Of a stretch of DNA of 40,956 nucleotides, positions 22,224-31,557 are shown one piece after another. Under the pieces are notes generated by a model. It was given only the letters and a program-made list of their open reading frames with translations. It did not search any database and was not told the origin of the DNA. This DNA is from Solirubrobacterales bacterium (GTDB lineage: Bacteria > Actinomycetota > Thermoleophilia > Solirubrobacterales > Solirubrobacteraceae). Every line of letters begins with the position of its first letter. Position 1 is the stretch's first letter. The DNA lies in NCBI GenBank assembly GCA_025964155.1, contig JAOPZJ010000379.1, positions 1 through 40,956 on the forward strand. The letters are read 5' to 3'. Both the position numbers and the translations under genes were made by a program.

Positions 22224-23312
22224 CTACCCGGCGAGCCGCAGCGCGGCCTCGAGCGCCGGTTTGTACGTCGGGTCACGCAGCAGCGCCTGCCGGATGCCTT
22301 CCCCGAGGATGCCCGCCTCACCGCGGGACGCACCCAGGATCGTCCACTCACGCTCCACCGCGTCGTGGCCGCGCCCCGAGCGGCGGTAGTGCACACGCAG
22401 CCCGCCTGTGCCACGGTCCAGGCGCAGCGCCCGGCCAGAGGCGGCCGCCAGCGCGACCCCGGAGAGCCCCGGGACCGTCATGGTCGGATCTGCCTCCAGC
22501 TCGATCGCGACGTCCTGGCGCCTGGCGTGCGCCTTCCCGGTCCGGGTCGCCGCCGGCCCGTCGCGAGTCAGGAGCGCCCCGACCTCCCAGTCCAGGCGCG
22601 ACGCCAGCCAGCCCACGAGCAGCAGCGCCGCCGCGGCGGACTCCGGGTGATGGCGCACGCCGACGTGCGACAGCAGGTTCAGGTCACCGCGCACGGTGGC
22701 CGGGTCGAAGGTCGCGGCGATGCGCTCGCGCCACGGGGTGGAGCGCAGCCACGCGAGGTCGACGACGTACAACTCGGAGGAGAGGTCCCACGAACGGTGA
22801 AGCGCATCGTCGAGGTCAGGCTCGGCGACGCTGTCCAACAGCACGATCTGGCTCATGCTGCGCAAGGCGTCGACGGCCTCGGGATGTCCGTGCGGCGCCC
22901 ATATCATCGTCGGCAGGTCCGTCACGACGAGCGGGTCGACGATCGTGTCCAGGTGCGCGAGATGCCGCGGCCCGCACGTCACGACGACCGTCTCGCGCAG
23001 GACGGCGAAGCCGCCCGGCCTCGTGTCGGCCGGCCCGGCGACGGTCGCCACGGCGTCGAGGGTCGTCCGGTAGTCCTCCACGGCGCAGACGACGGTCCGC
23101 GACGGGTGGTAGCGGCCGACGTTGCGCAGGCGGTTGGCGATCTCGCCGCTCCACGCCTTGTCCACGATGCACACGAGGTTCATCACGCGGGCGGGGACGT
23201 ACGCGCGGTTCGTCTCGTGCGCCTCGATGAGCAGGCGCCCCATGGCTTCGGCGATGGCCGCCGGGCTCGTGTTTCGCTCACGCCAGACGCCGTCGATCGT
23301 GCCGCCCGGCAT
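22224..23312 (-). CDS. opcA: OpcA, glucose-6-phosphate dehydrogenase assembly protein
   Basis: A 362-residue member of the OpcA family, known from cyanobacteria and actinobacteria as an allosteric or assembly factor for glucose-6-phosphate dehydrogenase. Recognisable parts are the N-terminal RVMNLVCIVDK, the central LPTMIWAPHGHPEAVDALR and the WLASRLDWEV segment near the middle. It directly follows zwf (16 bases between), the usual order zwf-opcA. It has no enzyme motif of its own and is last in the sugar operon. ATG 23312 is the first good start after the zwf stop and gives the family's typical N terminus, with TIDGVWRER at its front. Confidence 0.9.
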   Translation of the reverse strand: MPGGTIDGVWRERNTSPAAIAEAMGRLLIEAHETNRAYVPARVMNLVCIVDKAWSGEIANRLRNVGRYHPSRTVVCAVEDYRTTLDAVATVAGPADTRPGGFAVLRETVVVTCGPRHLAHLDTIVDPLVVTDLPTMIWAPHGHPEAVDALRSMSQIVLLDSVAEPDLDDALHRSWDLSSELYVVDLAWLRSTPWRERIAATFDPATVRGDLNLLSHVGVRHHPESAAAALLLVGWLASRLDWEVGALLTRDGPAATRTGKAHARRQDVAIELEADPTMTVPGLSGVALAAASGRALRLDRGTGGLRVHYRRSGRGHDAVEREWTILGASRGEAGILGEGIRQALLRDPTYKPALEAALRLAG

Positions 23313-23328
23313 CAGCGGCGCTCCGGCA

Positions 23329-24836
23329 TCAGATCGCCCGCCAGCGGTCGTCGCCCAGCAGCAGGTTGTTCGCCTCTTCCGGCCCCTGCGAGCCGGCCTC
23401 GTACTGCGGGAGTGGTGTCTTGTCCTGCGCCCACATCTGGACGATCGGATCGATGATGCGCCACTGCGCCTCGACCTCGTCGTTGCGCGTGAAGAGCGTC
23501 GCGTCACCGCGCATCGCGTCCATGATGAGGCGCTCGTACGCCTCCGGGGACTGCGACATGAACGTGGTGCCGTAGAGGAACTCCATGTTCACCGGGCGGA
23601 TGCGCATCCGGTTGCCGGGGATCTTCGCGCCGAGCGACAACGCGACGCCTTCGTTGGGCTGGATCGTGAGGATGAGCTGGTTGGGCCGCACGCCGATCGA
23701 GCCCTCCTCGCCGAACGCGTGATGCGGGACCGGCTTCATCGTGATCGCGATCTCCGTCACCTTGCGCGCCAGGCGCTTGCCGGTCCGCAGGTAGACCGGG
23801 ACGCCGGCCCAGCGCCAGTTCTCCACGTGCAACCGCAGCGCGGCGTACGTCTCGGTGGTCGAGTCGGGCGGCACGTTCTCCTCCTGCAGGTATCCGGGCA
23901 CCTCTTCGCCACCGACGGCGCCGGGCCCGTACTGTGCGCGGAAGACCGCGTCCGGGCCGGGCGGCGGGATGGCGCGAAGGACCTTGACCTTCTCGCTGCG
24001 GACCTCGTCGGCGGAGAAGTCCACCGGCGGCTCCATGCACAGCAGCGTCAGCAGCTGGAGCATGTGGTTCTGCACGAGGTCGCGCAGGGCACCCGCGTTG
24101 TCGTAGTAGCCGGCGCGGCTGCCGATGCCGATGTCCTCCGCCGCGGTGATCTGGACGTTGTCGACGTAGTTGCGGTTGAAGAGCGGCTCGAACATCGAGT
24201 TGGCGAAGCGGAACGCCAACATGTTCTGGACCGTCTCTTTGCCCAGGTAGTGGTCGATGCGGAAGACCTGGTGCTCGTCGAGTACCGACAGCACCCGCCG
24301 GTTGAGGTCACGCGCCTCCTCGAGCGTGGTCCCGAACGGCTTCTCGATGATGACCCGGACCTCGGCGCGCTCGTCCCGCGTCAGCCCGGCGTTCCCGAGC
24401 GACTCGATGATCACCGGGAAGAACTCGGGCGCGGTGGAGAGGTAGAAGGCACGGTTCAGCGGCTGACCGGCGGCCTCGTCGAAGGCGCTGAGCTCCTCCT
24501 TGAGCCGCCCATACAGCTTGGTGTCGTCGAACGTCCCCGGGACGTACTTGACCTCCTTGAGCAGCTCTTCGAGAACCTTCTCGTCGGGCTCGCGGCGGCT
24601 GAAGGCGCGGATGGCCTCCTCCGCCTCCCGCGCGAAGTCCTCGTGTCCCTTCTCGCGTCGTGACACCCCGATGAGGTGGAAGCGCTCGGGTAGCGAGCCC
24701 TCGTGGGCGAGGTTGTAGAGCGCCGGCAGGAGCTTGCGCTTGGCCAGGTCGCCCGTGGCCCCGAAGATGACGAGCGTCGTGGGGTGGACGGGCAGACGTT
24801 CCAGGCCCTTGACGAGCGGGTTCTCTGCGAGTTCTG

Positions 24837-24840
<4 letters not shown>
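23329..24840 (-). CDS. zwf: Glucose-6-phosphate 1-dehydrogenase
   Basis: The protein has 503 residues, the full length of bacterial enzymes. The cofactor motif is FGATGDLAKRKLLPALYNL (26-44), Arg61-Arg62 after beta-2 suit the 2'-phosphate of NADP+, IIEKPFG is at 165-170, and the active-site signature RIDHYLGKE is at 194-202. It oxidises glucose 6-phosphate to 6-phosphogluconolactone, the entry to the pentose phosphate pathway. ATG 24840 overlaps the gnd stop by four bases. opcA follows as expected for an OpcA-dependent enzyme. No 6-phosphogluconolactonase gene is present in the operon. Confidence 0.97.
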
Positions 24841-25766
<926 letters not shown>

Positions 25767-25794
25767 CAGTGCTGGTCCTTGGTCGTGGTGGAGG

Positions 25795-27447
25795 TCAACG
25801 GCTGAGTCGCGGTGCGCCGAGCACGAGCGTCACGCGCTCGATGAGATGCTCGACTGCGGCCACCGCATCGCCGTGGAGCGTCACGCGGTGGGCGGGCAAG
25901 CCGTGCAGGCGCAAGGTCGTCAGGTCCCCGATGGCCTGCGCGGCCTTCAGCGTCTCGAAGCTGTAGTCCTCCCCGGGGATCGGGACGTCGCGCGGCGCCG
26001 GGTGCACGAGCTCCAAGAACCGGCCGTTCTTCGGACCACCCTTGTGCAGCTGTCCGGTGGAGTGCAGGTAACGGGGGCCGTAGCCGAACGTCGTCGTGGC
26101 CTGCGTGGCGTCACGGATGAGGGCACGCAGCTCGGCGATCGCCGCGTCGAAGGCCTCGCTCGGTGCCGTGTAGCCCAGGATCGCGACGTAATCCGGGGGG
26201 CCGGCGTCACGGAGCAGCAGCTCCAGGTCGTGGTCGGTCGCGTCGACCTGCGCGGCGGCGCGGGCGGCCAGCGCCTTGCTCGTGTTGTCCTTGGCCTCCT
26301 GCACGTTGGGCTGGTCGAAGGGGTTGATCCCCAGGACCCAGCCGGCCACCGCCGTCACCATCTCCGCGGTGAAGAACAGGCTGCCGAGCTCGCCGGCGGC
26401 GGCCTGCTCGGCGTAGTCCATGGTGATCGTCGGGTGCCCGGCCTGCGCGAGCTCCGCCAGGCGGGTCTCGTGGTCGTCGTGCGGCGTCTCGCCGTTGCGG
26501 ACGTGGACGAAGACGCGGTCATGACCGTAGACCTCGACGGTCCCCAGCGGCTCGTCGGCGACGGGCAGGATGCCCTTGCCGCGCTTGCCGGTGGACTCGG
26601 CGACGAGTTGCTCGACCCACAGCCCGAACGAGTCCAGCGGCGCGTCGATGAAGAACGTCAGCTTGTCCATGCGATGCGCGGCCAGTTCGCCGACGGCCAC
26701 CCCGAGCCAGAGGCCGACGGTGGCGACCTTCGTGTCCAGCGGACGGCTGGCGGCGGCCGCGACCTCGGCGCCCTGCAGCAGCGCCTGCACGTCGGCCCCG
26801 ATGAGCGCCGCCGGGACGAGGCCGAAGTACGACAGCGCGCTGTAGCGCCCGCCGATGTCCGGGTCGTTGAGGAACGTCCGGCGGAAACCGTGCTCCTGGG
26901 CCAGGTCCGCGAGCCCGGACCTGGGGTCGGTGATCGCCACGAAGTGGCTGCCGTCCGGTTGCAGGGCGTGGAAGTGGGCGAACCCGCTGAGCGTCTCGAT
27001 CGTCCCGCCGGATTTCGTCGCCACGATGTACAGCGTCGTGCCCGGGTCCGTGGCCGCCTCGACGTCCAGGACCGCCTCTGCGTCGGTCGTGTCCAGGACG
27101 TGCAGCGCAGGGAAGCCGGTCGCCGAGCCCAGGCTCCGTCGTAGGACCTCCGGCGCCAGCGAGCTGCCGCCCATGCCCAGCAGCACGACGTCGGTGATCC
27201 CGTCGGCGCGCACGCCGTCGGCGAACGCGACGAGGTCGTCGACCTCGTGCGCCATGCGGTCGGCGATGTCCAGCCAGCCCAGGCGGTTGGCCACCTCGGG
27301 CTGCCCGGCCTCGCCGAAGACCGTGTCGTCCTTGGCCCAAATGCGGGCCAGGACGTCCTGCTCGGCGGCCGCGATGAGCCGAGCCTCCACCGCGCTGCGG
27401 ATCGGCTCCGGCAGCGTCGCGCGGATGTTGTCGGGGGCGCGGCTCAT
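25795..27447 (-). CDS. pgi: Glucose-6-phosphate isomerase, long form akin to transaldolase-isomerase fusions
   Basis: The protein has 550 residues. Two SIS sugar-isomerase folds are visible: LLGMGGSSLAPEVLRR and ATKSGGTIETLS in the first, KRGKGILPVADE and NPFDQPNVQEAK in the second. The overall make-up resembles the isomerase half of bifunctional transaldolase/phosphoglucose isomerases, here as a separate gene directly behind tal. It interconverts glucose 6-phosphate and fructose 6-phosphate. ATG 27447 has GAGGG about eight bases upstream; an in-frame ATG at 27498 would add 17 residues. The 58-base gap to tal has no hairpin. Assignment to Pgi is firm; fine kinetics unknown. Confidence 0.94.
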   Translation of the reverse strand: MSRAPDNIRATLPEPIRSAVEARLIAAAEQDVLARIWAKDDTVFGEAGQPEVANRLGWLDIADRMAHEVDDLVAFADGVRADGITDVVLLGMGGSSLAPEVLRRSLGSATGFPALHVLDTTDAEAVLDVEAATDPGTTLYIVATKSGGTIETLSGFAHFHALQPDGSHFVAITDPRSGLADLAQEHGFRRTFLNDPDIGGRYSALSYFGLVPAALIGADVQALLQGAEVAAAASRPLDTKVATVGLWLGVAVGELAAHRMDKLTFFIDAPLDSFGLWVEQLVAESTGKRGKGILPVADEPLGTVEVYGHDRVFVHVRNGETPHDDHETRLAELAQAGHPTITMDYAEQAAAGELGSLFFTAEMVTAVAGWVLGINPFDQPNVQEAKDNTSKALAARAAAQVDATDHDLELLLRDAGPPDYVAILGYTAPSEAFDAAIAELRALIRDATQATTTFGYGPRYLHSTGQLHKGGPKNGRFLELVHPAPRDVPIPGEDYSFETLKAAQAIGDLTTLRLHGLPAHRVTLHGDAVAAVEHLIERVTLVLGAPRLSR

Positions 27448-27505
27448 GGGGTGCCCTCGCCGCTCGCGCACGGAATCCGAGCGCCCTGGGCGAGGCATTT
27501 CGCCG

Positions 27506-28621
27506 TCATGCCTGCTGCCTCTTGGACTCGATGCCCGCCAGCAGCGACTGCATGGGGGTGACGAAGGCGGTGATGCCGTCGCTGAGCAGCGTGTCGGTGA
27601 CGTCGTCCATGTCGATCCCCGCCTCGGCGAGGGCCCTCAGGTCGTCCGTCGGGTCGATGTCGGCGGTCGCCGGGTTGTCCGGGTCCACGACCGCGTGGTC
27701 GGCGGCGGCCTTCAGCGTGGCCATCGGCATCGTGTTCACCGTCTGCGGCCCGAGGAGGCCGTCGACGTACATCGTGTCGGGATAGGACGGGTCCTTCGTG
27801 CCCGTCGACGCCCACAGGGGACGCTGGACGTGCGCGCCGGCGGCCGCGAGCTCGGCGAAGCGCTCGCCGTGGAAGATCGACTTGAAGCGCTTGTAGGCGG
27901 CCCGGGCGTTGGCCAGGCCCGCGCGCCCGCGGAGCTCTTCGTGCCCGAGGGCCTTCAGGCGCTTGTCGACCTCGGTGTCGACCCGCGAGACGAAGAACGA
28001 GGCGACGGACTGCACGTCCGCCGGCTCGCCGGCAGCCCGACGCGCCTCCAGGCCCTTGATGAAGGCCTCGGCCACCTCGGCGTACGCCTCGACGGAGAAG
28101 AGCAGCGTCACGTTGACGTTGATGCCCTCGGAGATGGCGGTCTGGATCGGGCCCAGCCCGGCGGGGGTGCCGGGGATCTTGATCATGAGGTTGGGGCGGT
28201 CCACTCGGGCCCAGTACTCCCGGGCCTGGGCGATCGTCTTGTCCGAGTCGTGGGCGAGGTCGGGGTCGACCTCGAAGGAGACGAACCCGTCGCTGCCGCC
28301 GGACTCGTCGTAGACGACGCGCAGGATGTCGGCGGCGTCCTGGACGTCCTTGATGGCGATCGCCTGATAGATCTCGCGGGCGTCCTTGCCCTCCTTGACG
28401 AGCTCGGCCATCTGCTCGTCGTACTCGTGGGCCCCGAGAATCGCCTTCTCGAAGATGGCCGGGTTGGACGTGAGGCCGCGGAGGCAGTATTCGGAGACCA
28501 TCGACGCGAGGTCGCCGGTCTGGATGAGCCCGCGGCTGATCTGGTCGAGCCACACGCTCGTGCCGGCAGCCGTGATCGCAGCGAGGCGCGCGTTGACGGA
28601 AGTGGTGTCGATCTGGCTCAT
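27506..28621 (-). CDS. tal: Transaldolase
   Basis: The protein has 371 residues, the actinobacterial/cyanobacterial length class. The TIM-barrel motifs include LRGLTSNPAIFEKAI (48-61), a family signature, and NLMIKIPGT with the Schiff-base Lys148, then SEGINVNVTLLFS and FFVSRVDTEVDKRL. It moves a dihydroxyacetone unit between sedoheptulose 7-phosphate and glyceraldehyde 3-phosphate. ATG 28621 overlaps the rpiB stop (ATGA). Transketolase, its usual companion, is not in the window. The next gene is pgi, matching the order seen inside Tal-Pgi fusion proteins. Confidence 0.97.
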   Translation of the reverse strand: MSQIDTTSVNARLAAITAAGTSVWLDQISRGLIQTGDLASMVSEYCLRGLTSNPAIFEKAILGAHEYDEQMAELVKEGKDAREIYQAIAIKDVQDAADILRVVYDESGGSDGFVSFEVDPDLAHDSDKTIAQAREYWARVDRPNLMIKIPGTPAGLGPIQTAISEGINVNVTLLFSVEAYAEVAEAFIKGLEARRAAGEPADVQSVASFFVSRVDTEVDKRLKALGHEELRGRAGLANARAAYKRFKSIFHGERFAELAAAGAHVQRPLWASTGTKDPSYPDTMYVDGLLGPQTVNTMPMATLKAAADHAVVDPDNPATADIDPTDDLRALAEAGIDMDDVTDTLLSDGITAFVTPMQSLLAGIESKRQQA

Positions 28622-29088
28622 GGTGTGACTCCTGACGGTGGTGGTGAAGGGGGGATGGCCGCGGTCTCGATCGCGGCGACCTGCTGCAGGCGGCGGACGT
28701 GACGCTCCTCGCCGCTGAAGGAGGCGGTGACATAGGCCTGGACGAGGACGTCGGCAAGGGCGGGCCCGATGACGCGGGCGCCCAGGCACAGCACGTTGAC
28801 GTCGTCGTGCGAGACGCACTGCGCGGCGGTGTAGGTGTCGTGGCAGCACGCGGCACGGATGCCGCGCAGCTTCGTGGCGGCGACGGCGACGCCCGCCCCG
28901 CTGCCGCACACGAGGATCGCGCGCTCGTGCGTGGCGTCGAGGATCGCCCTGCCGGCGGCGACCGCGGCCATCGGATAGTCGTCCCAGGTGCCGAGGTCGG
29001 TGCCCTCGTGGCCGGCGTCGCGGACCGCCTTCACGACGGCGTCGCGCAGCGGGACGCCCGCGTGGTCGAAGGCGATCGCGACCTTCAT
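28618..29088 (-). CDS. rpiB: Ribose-5-phosphate isomerase B (RpiB/LacB family)
   Basis: A 156-residue protein. Family marks are AIAFDHAGVPLR (5-14), the active-site Cys61 in LVCGSGAGVAVAATK, GIRAACCHD and SHDDVNVLCLG. It interconverts ribulose 5-phosphate and ribose 5-phosphate. The last roughly 20 residues are Pro/Ala/Ser-rich and extend beyond the fold. It is coupled on both sides by ATGA overlaps, to the ROK gene before it and tal after it. Allose-6-phosphate or galactose-6-phosphate isomerase activity exists in the same family but the operon points to ribose 5-phosphate. Confidence 0.93.
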   Translation of the reverse strand: MKVAIAFDHAGVPLRDAVVKAVRDAGHEGTDLGTWDDYPMAAVAAGRAILDATHERAILVCGSGAGVAVAATKLRGIRAACCHDTYTAAQCVSHDDVNVLCLGARVIGPALADVLVQAYVTASFSGEERHVRRLQQVAAIETAAIPPSPPPSGVTP

Positions 29089-30014
29089 GCGCGCGCTCCC
29101 ACGTCGAGCTCGAGGCGCGCGAGCAGTGCGGCGCCGAGGACCCCGGCATGGTTCTGGTGCCGGGCCAGGCGGATGGTGGTCGTCGTCCCGATGCCCGGCA
29201 GCACGAGTGGCCAGGCAGCCTCGATCGCGGGCTGCAGCAAGAGGTCGCCCGCCGCCGAGACCCCGCCCCCGACGACGACCTCCTCGGGGTCGAAGGTGTT
29301 GATGAGGTTGGCGATGCCGACCCCGAGGCGGCTGCCGACGAGCGCCACGGCTCTGATCGCGTCCGCGTTGCCCTGCTGGGCGGCCTTGACGGTCGCCGGG
29401 GCGCCCGCGTAGCCGAGCTCACGGCCGAGGGCGTCGAGCACCCGGCCGGAGGCGTGCGCCTCCAGCGAGGCGGGCTGCGGGAACTTCGGGTGGCCCGGGG
29501 GAGCCCCGTGCGTAAGATCGGCCGCGACGATCATGTGCCCGAGCTCGGGGGCGGCCCCGGTCGCACCACGGAAGATCCGGCCGCCGATGATGAGGCCGCC
29601 GCCCACACCCGTCCCCACGGTGAGCATCGTGAGGATGCCGACGACGACGTCACCGGTCTCCACGTCCGTCGCCTCCGCGAGGGCGGCGACGGTTGCGTCG
29701 TTGTCGACGACCACCTCCAGCCCGGTACGGCGGCCGAGCTCCTCGCGTAGCGGCACGTCCTTGAGCGGGATGTTGACCGACGTACGCGCGGTCCCGGTCT
29801 CGAAGTCGATGACCGACGGACAACCGATGCCCACGAGCGCGTCACGGTCCCCGTCGGCGGCACCGAGGATCAGCTCGGTGAGCTGGTCCAGCAGCGCCTC
29901 GGTGGACGACAGCTCTGTCGGCTGCGACACGGGGGTAGACAAGGTCGCGCCGTCCAAGACGGCGGTGGCGACCTTCGTGCCGCCGATGTCGACTCCGATG
30001 TAGCGCTGCGCCAA
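29085..30014 (-). CDS. ROK-family sugar kinase (probable glucokinase) lacking the zinc-binding cysteines
   Basis: A 309-residue ROK kinase. The phosphate motif is GVDIGGTKVATAVLDG (7-22), catalytic Asp106 is in VDNDATVAA, GTGVGGGLIIGG lies at 134-145, and the sugar-contact ELGH at 157-160. The segment after ELGH, which in the family holds a CxCGxxGC zinc site, reads THGAPPGHPKFPQPASLEAH here with no cysteine, though the SLEAHASG end of the motif region remains. TTG 30014 is chosen: GGAG is about eight bases upstream, and the conserved N terminus follows at once. It heads the pentose phosphate operon, so phosphorylation of glucose is the best guess; another hexose or N-acetyl sugar is possible. 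Confidence 0.88.
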   Translation of the reverse strand: MAQRYIGVDIGGTKVATAVLDGATLSTPVSQPTELSSTEALLDQLTELILGAADGDRDALVGIGCPSVIDFETGTARTSVNIPLKDVPLREELGRRTGLEVVVDNDATVAALAEATDVETGDVVVGILTMLTVGTGVGGGLIIGGRIFRGATGAAPELGHMIVAADLTHGAPPGHPKFPQPASLEAHASGRVLDALGRELGYAGAPATVKAAQQGNADAIRAVALVGSRLGVGIANLINTFDPEEVVVGGGVSAAGDLLLQPAIEAAWPLVLPGIGTTTTIRLARHQNHAGVLGAALLARLELDVGARA

Positions 30015-30050
30015 CGAGACTCCGATGCCTAAGGGATGTCCAGATCATCG

Positions 30051-30056
30051 ATCCTA
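30051..30056 (-). promoter_or_regulatory. Candidate -10 box of the pentose phosphate operon
   Basis: Read on the minus strand this is TAGGAT, matching TANNNT, 36 bases before the TTG of the ROK kinase gene. No strong -35 partner is visible. A leader of about 30 bases would include the GGAG ribosome site. It is the only good -10-like hexamer seen close upstream of the seven-gene operon. Confidence 0.35.
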
Positions 30057-30196
30057 GACACCTCTCGGTCGGTCCTCGTGACGATTCGCCGAAAACGCTG
30101 GGCGGATGCTGGGTTCACAGGTGGTCTGTAACGCGCTGCGGCCGGGCGGACAGAGATGGGGTACGGGTCGCCGGCTCGTCCCCGTCGGGTAGGAGA

Positions 30197-30261
30197 CCAC
30201 GCCGATCGAGCGTCACAGATCCGCCACCTGGTAGCGGAAACGTGACACTCGATCGGCGTGG
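30197..30261. terminator. Large hairpin downstream of the SnoaL-like gene
   Basis: Outer arms of 14 bases (30197-30210, CCACGCCGATCGAG, and 30248-30261) are exact complements. Inside them, after a one-base mismatch loop, GTCAC (30212-30216) pairs with GTGAC (30242-30246), then CCGC (30221-30224) with GCGG (30234-30237). The hairpin starts 14 bases beyond the SnoaL-like stop on the minus strand, the right place for a terminator that separates it from the sugar operon. No T-run follows. The rest of 30015-30274 shows no gene. Confidence 0.7.
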
Positions 30262-30274
30262 GCGAGCGCTGTCG

Positions 30275-30637
30275 CTACGCCCCGGGCGCCTCCAGGAACC
30301 CCGTCACGCTCTGCATCCGGCCGTCTGGCGTCAGCGTCGCGAAGTCGATGCCCAGCGCGACGGGCTCGCCGCCGTGGGGCGCCAGGTGCCAGGAGAAGCG
30401 CACCCGGTCGTTGTGGGTGTCGGGGCCGGCCGCGAGCGTGAGCTTCAAGCCCGGGAACCGCTGTTGCACGCCGGCGATCATCGTGTCGATGCCGTCCGTG
30501 CCCGCCCCAGCCATCTGCGGGTCCAGGTAGTCGGCGTCGGCGGCGAAGACCCGACTCACGAGGGCCCGGCGGGCGGTTGCGTCGGTCTCGTTCCAGGTGG
30601 CCAGGTAGTCCTCGACGAGGGTGGTCACATCGGTCAT
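30275..30637 (-). CDS. SnoaL-like (NTF2-fold) protein
   Basis: A 120-residue protein with the SnoaL/NTF2-like pattern: an N-terminal helix (VEDYLATWNETDATARRALVS), the acidic DADYLDPQM, then IDTMIAGVQQRFPGLKLTL and strands with RFSWHLAPHGG and GIDFATL. The family includes cyclases, isomerases and many uncharacterised small-molecule binders. GGAGG lies seven bases before ATG 30637. It diverges from an MmyB-type regulator gene, which probably controls it. The TPDGRMQSVTGFLE end is typical of the family. Reaction unknown. Confidence 0.8.
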   Translation of the reverse strand: MTDVTTLVEDYLATWNETDATARRALVSRVFAADADYLDPQMAGAGTDGIDTMIAGVQQRFPGLKLTLAAGPDTHNDRVRFSWHLAPHGGEPVALGIDFATLTPDGRMQSVTGFLEAPGA

Positions 30638-30705
30638 CGCTACCTCCGGTGTTCGTGTGGGTTGACCGGACGGACAGTGCCGCGCGGACCGATGGCGGGT
30701 CGATG

Positions 30706-30747
30706 ACCTCACAGGTAAGCGTCGGCGGCGGATCGCGCCGATACCGT
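30706..30747 (+). promoter_or_regulatory. Promoter of the XRE regulator with short dyad
   Basis: TACCGT (30742-30747) stands six bases before ATG 30754, so a leaderless message is likely. The perfect inverted repeat ACCT-CAC-AGGT (30706-30716) lies about 26 bases before that box, overlapping the expected -35 region, and between the two divergent starts. It is a candidate site for autoregulation by the XRE protein. Arms are only four bases, so chance is not excluded. Confidence 0.4.
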
Positions 30748-30753
30748 CCTGAC

Positions 30754-31557
30754 ATGGCCGAGACCGTGATGCCGCCCAAGCGTGTCGGTGACCTGCTGCG
30801 CGACTGGCGGATGCGCCGTCGCCTGAGCCAGATGGAGCTCGCGCTGGAGGCCGGCGTCTCCGCCCGTCACGTGTCGTTCGTGGAGACCGGACGCGCCAAC
30901 CCGAGCGCCGAGATGGTGCTGCATCTCGCCGAGCAACTCGACGTCCCGCTGCGCGAGCGCAACCACCTGCTGCTGGCGGCAGGCTTCGCTCCGGTCTACA
31001 GCCAGCGCGACCTGGATGAGCCGGACATGGGCCCGGCACGCGCCGCGCTGGAGCAGGTGCTGGCGGCGCACGAGCCGTCCCCGGCGCTGGCCGTGGACCG
31101 GCACTGGGGCATGGTCGCCGCGAACAAGGCCATCGCCGTGATGCTGACCGGCGTGGCGGAGCACCTGCTCGCGCCGCCCGTCAACGTGCTGCGCCTGACC
31201 CTGCACCCGGACGGCATGGCGCCGCGCATCGTCAACCTGGACCAGTGGCGCTCGCACGTGCTGGACCGCCTGGCGCGGCAGGCGACCCAGACGGGGGACC
31301 CGGCGCTCGCCGCGCTGCACGCCGAGCTGCTGGCGCTGCCCGGCGGCGCCGACCGGCACGCGCACGAGGAGCTCGCCGACCTCTTCGTGCCGCTGCGCGT
31401 GCGCGCCGCCGACGGCGAGCTCTCCTTCATCTCGACCGTCACGACCTTCGGGACGGCCACCGACATCACGCTCGCCGAGCTTGCCGTCGAGGCGTTCTTC
31501 CCGGCCGACGCCGCAACCGCGGACGCCATGCGCGCGGCGGCGGCAAGGCTGCAGTGA
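30754..31557 (+). CDS. XRE-family regulator with MmyB-like ligand-binding domain
   Basis: The protein has 267 residues. The XRE helix-turn-helix covers about residues 10-65 (MRRRLSQMELALEAGVSARHV, SFVETGRANPSAEM). The rest is the MmyB-like ligand-binding domain, marked by LDVPLRERNHLLLAAGFAPVY, the VDRHWGMVAANKAIA segment, and the late FISTVTTFGTATDITLAELAVEAFFPAD. Actinobacterial members of this group usually sit divergently to one or two redox or NTF2-fold genes and regulate them in response to fatty acid-like or other small ligands. It ends exactly where the stop of the convergent LLM gene begins (TGA next to TCA). Confidence 0.9.
   Translation: MAETVMPPKRVGDLLRDWRMRRRLSQMELALEAGVSARHVSFVETGRANPSAEMVLHLAEQLDVPLRERNHLLLAAGFAPVYSQRDLDEPDMGPARAALEQVLAAHEPSPALAVDRHWGMVAANKAIAVMLTGVAEHLLAPPVNVLRLTLHPDGMAPRIVNLDQWRSHVLDRLARQATQTGDPALAALHAELLALPGGADRHAHEELADLFVPLRVRAADGELSFISTVTTFGTATDITLAELAVEAFFPADAATADAMRAAAARLQ

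Noticed and set aside
23313-23331. Five-codon frame ATG...TGA between zwf and opcA
   Set aside because: Too short to support as a leader peptide; no attenuator-like hairpin follows.
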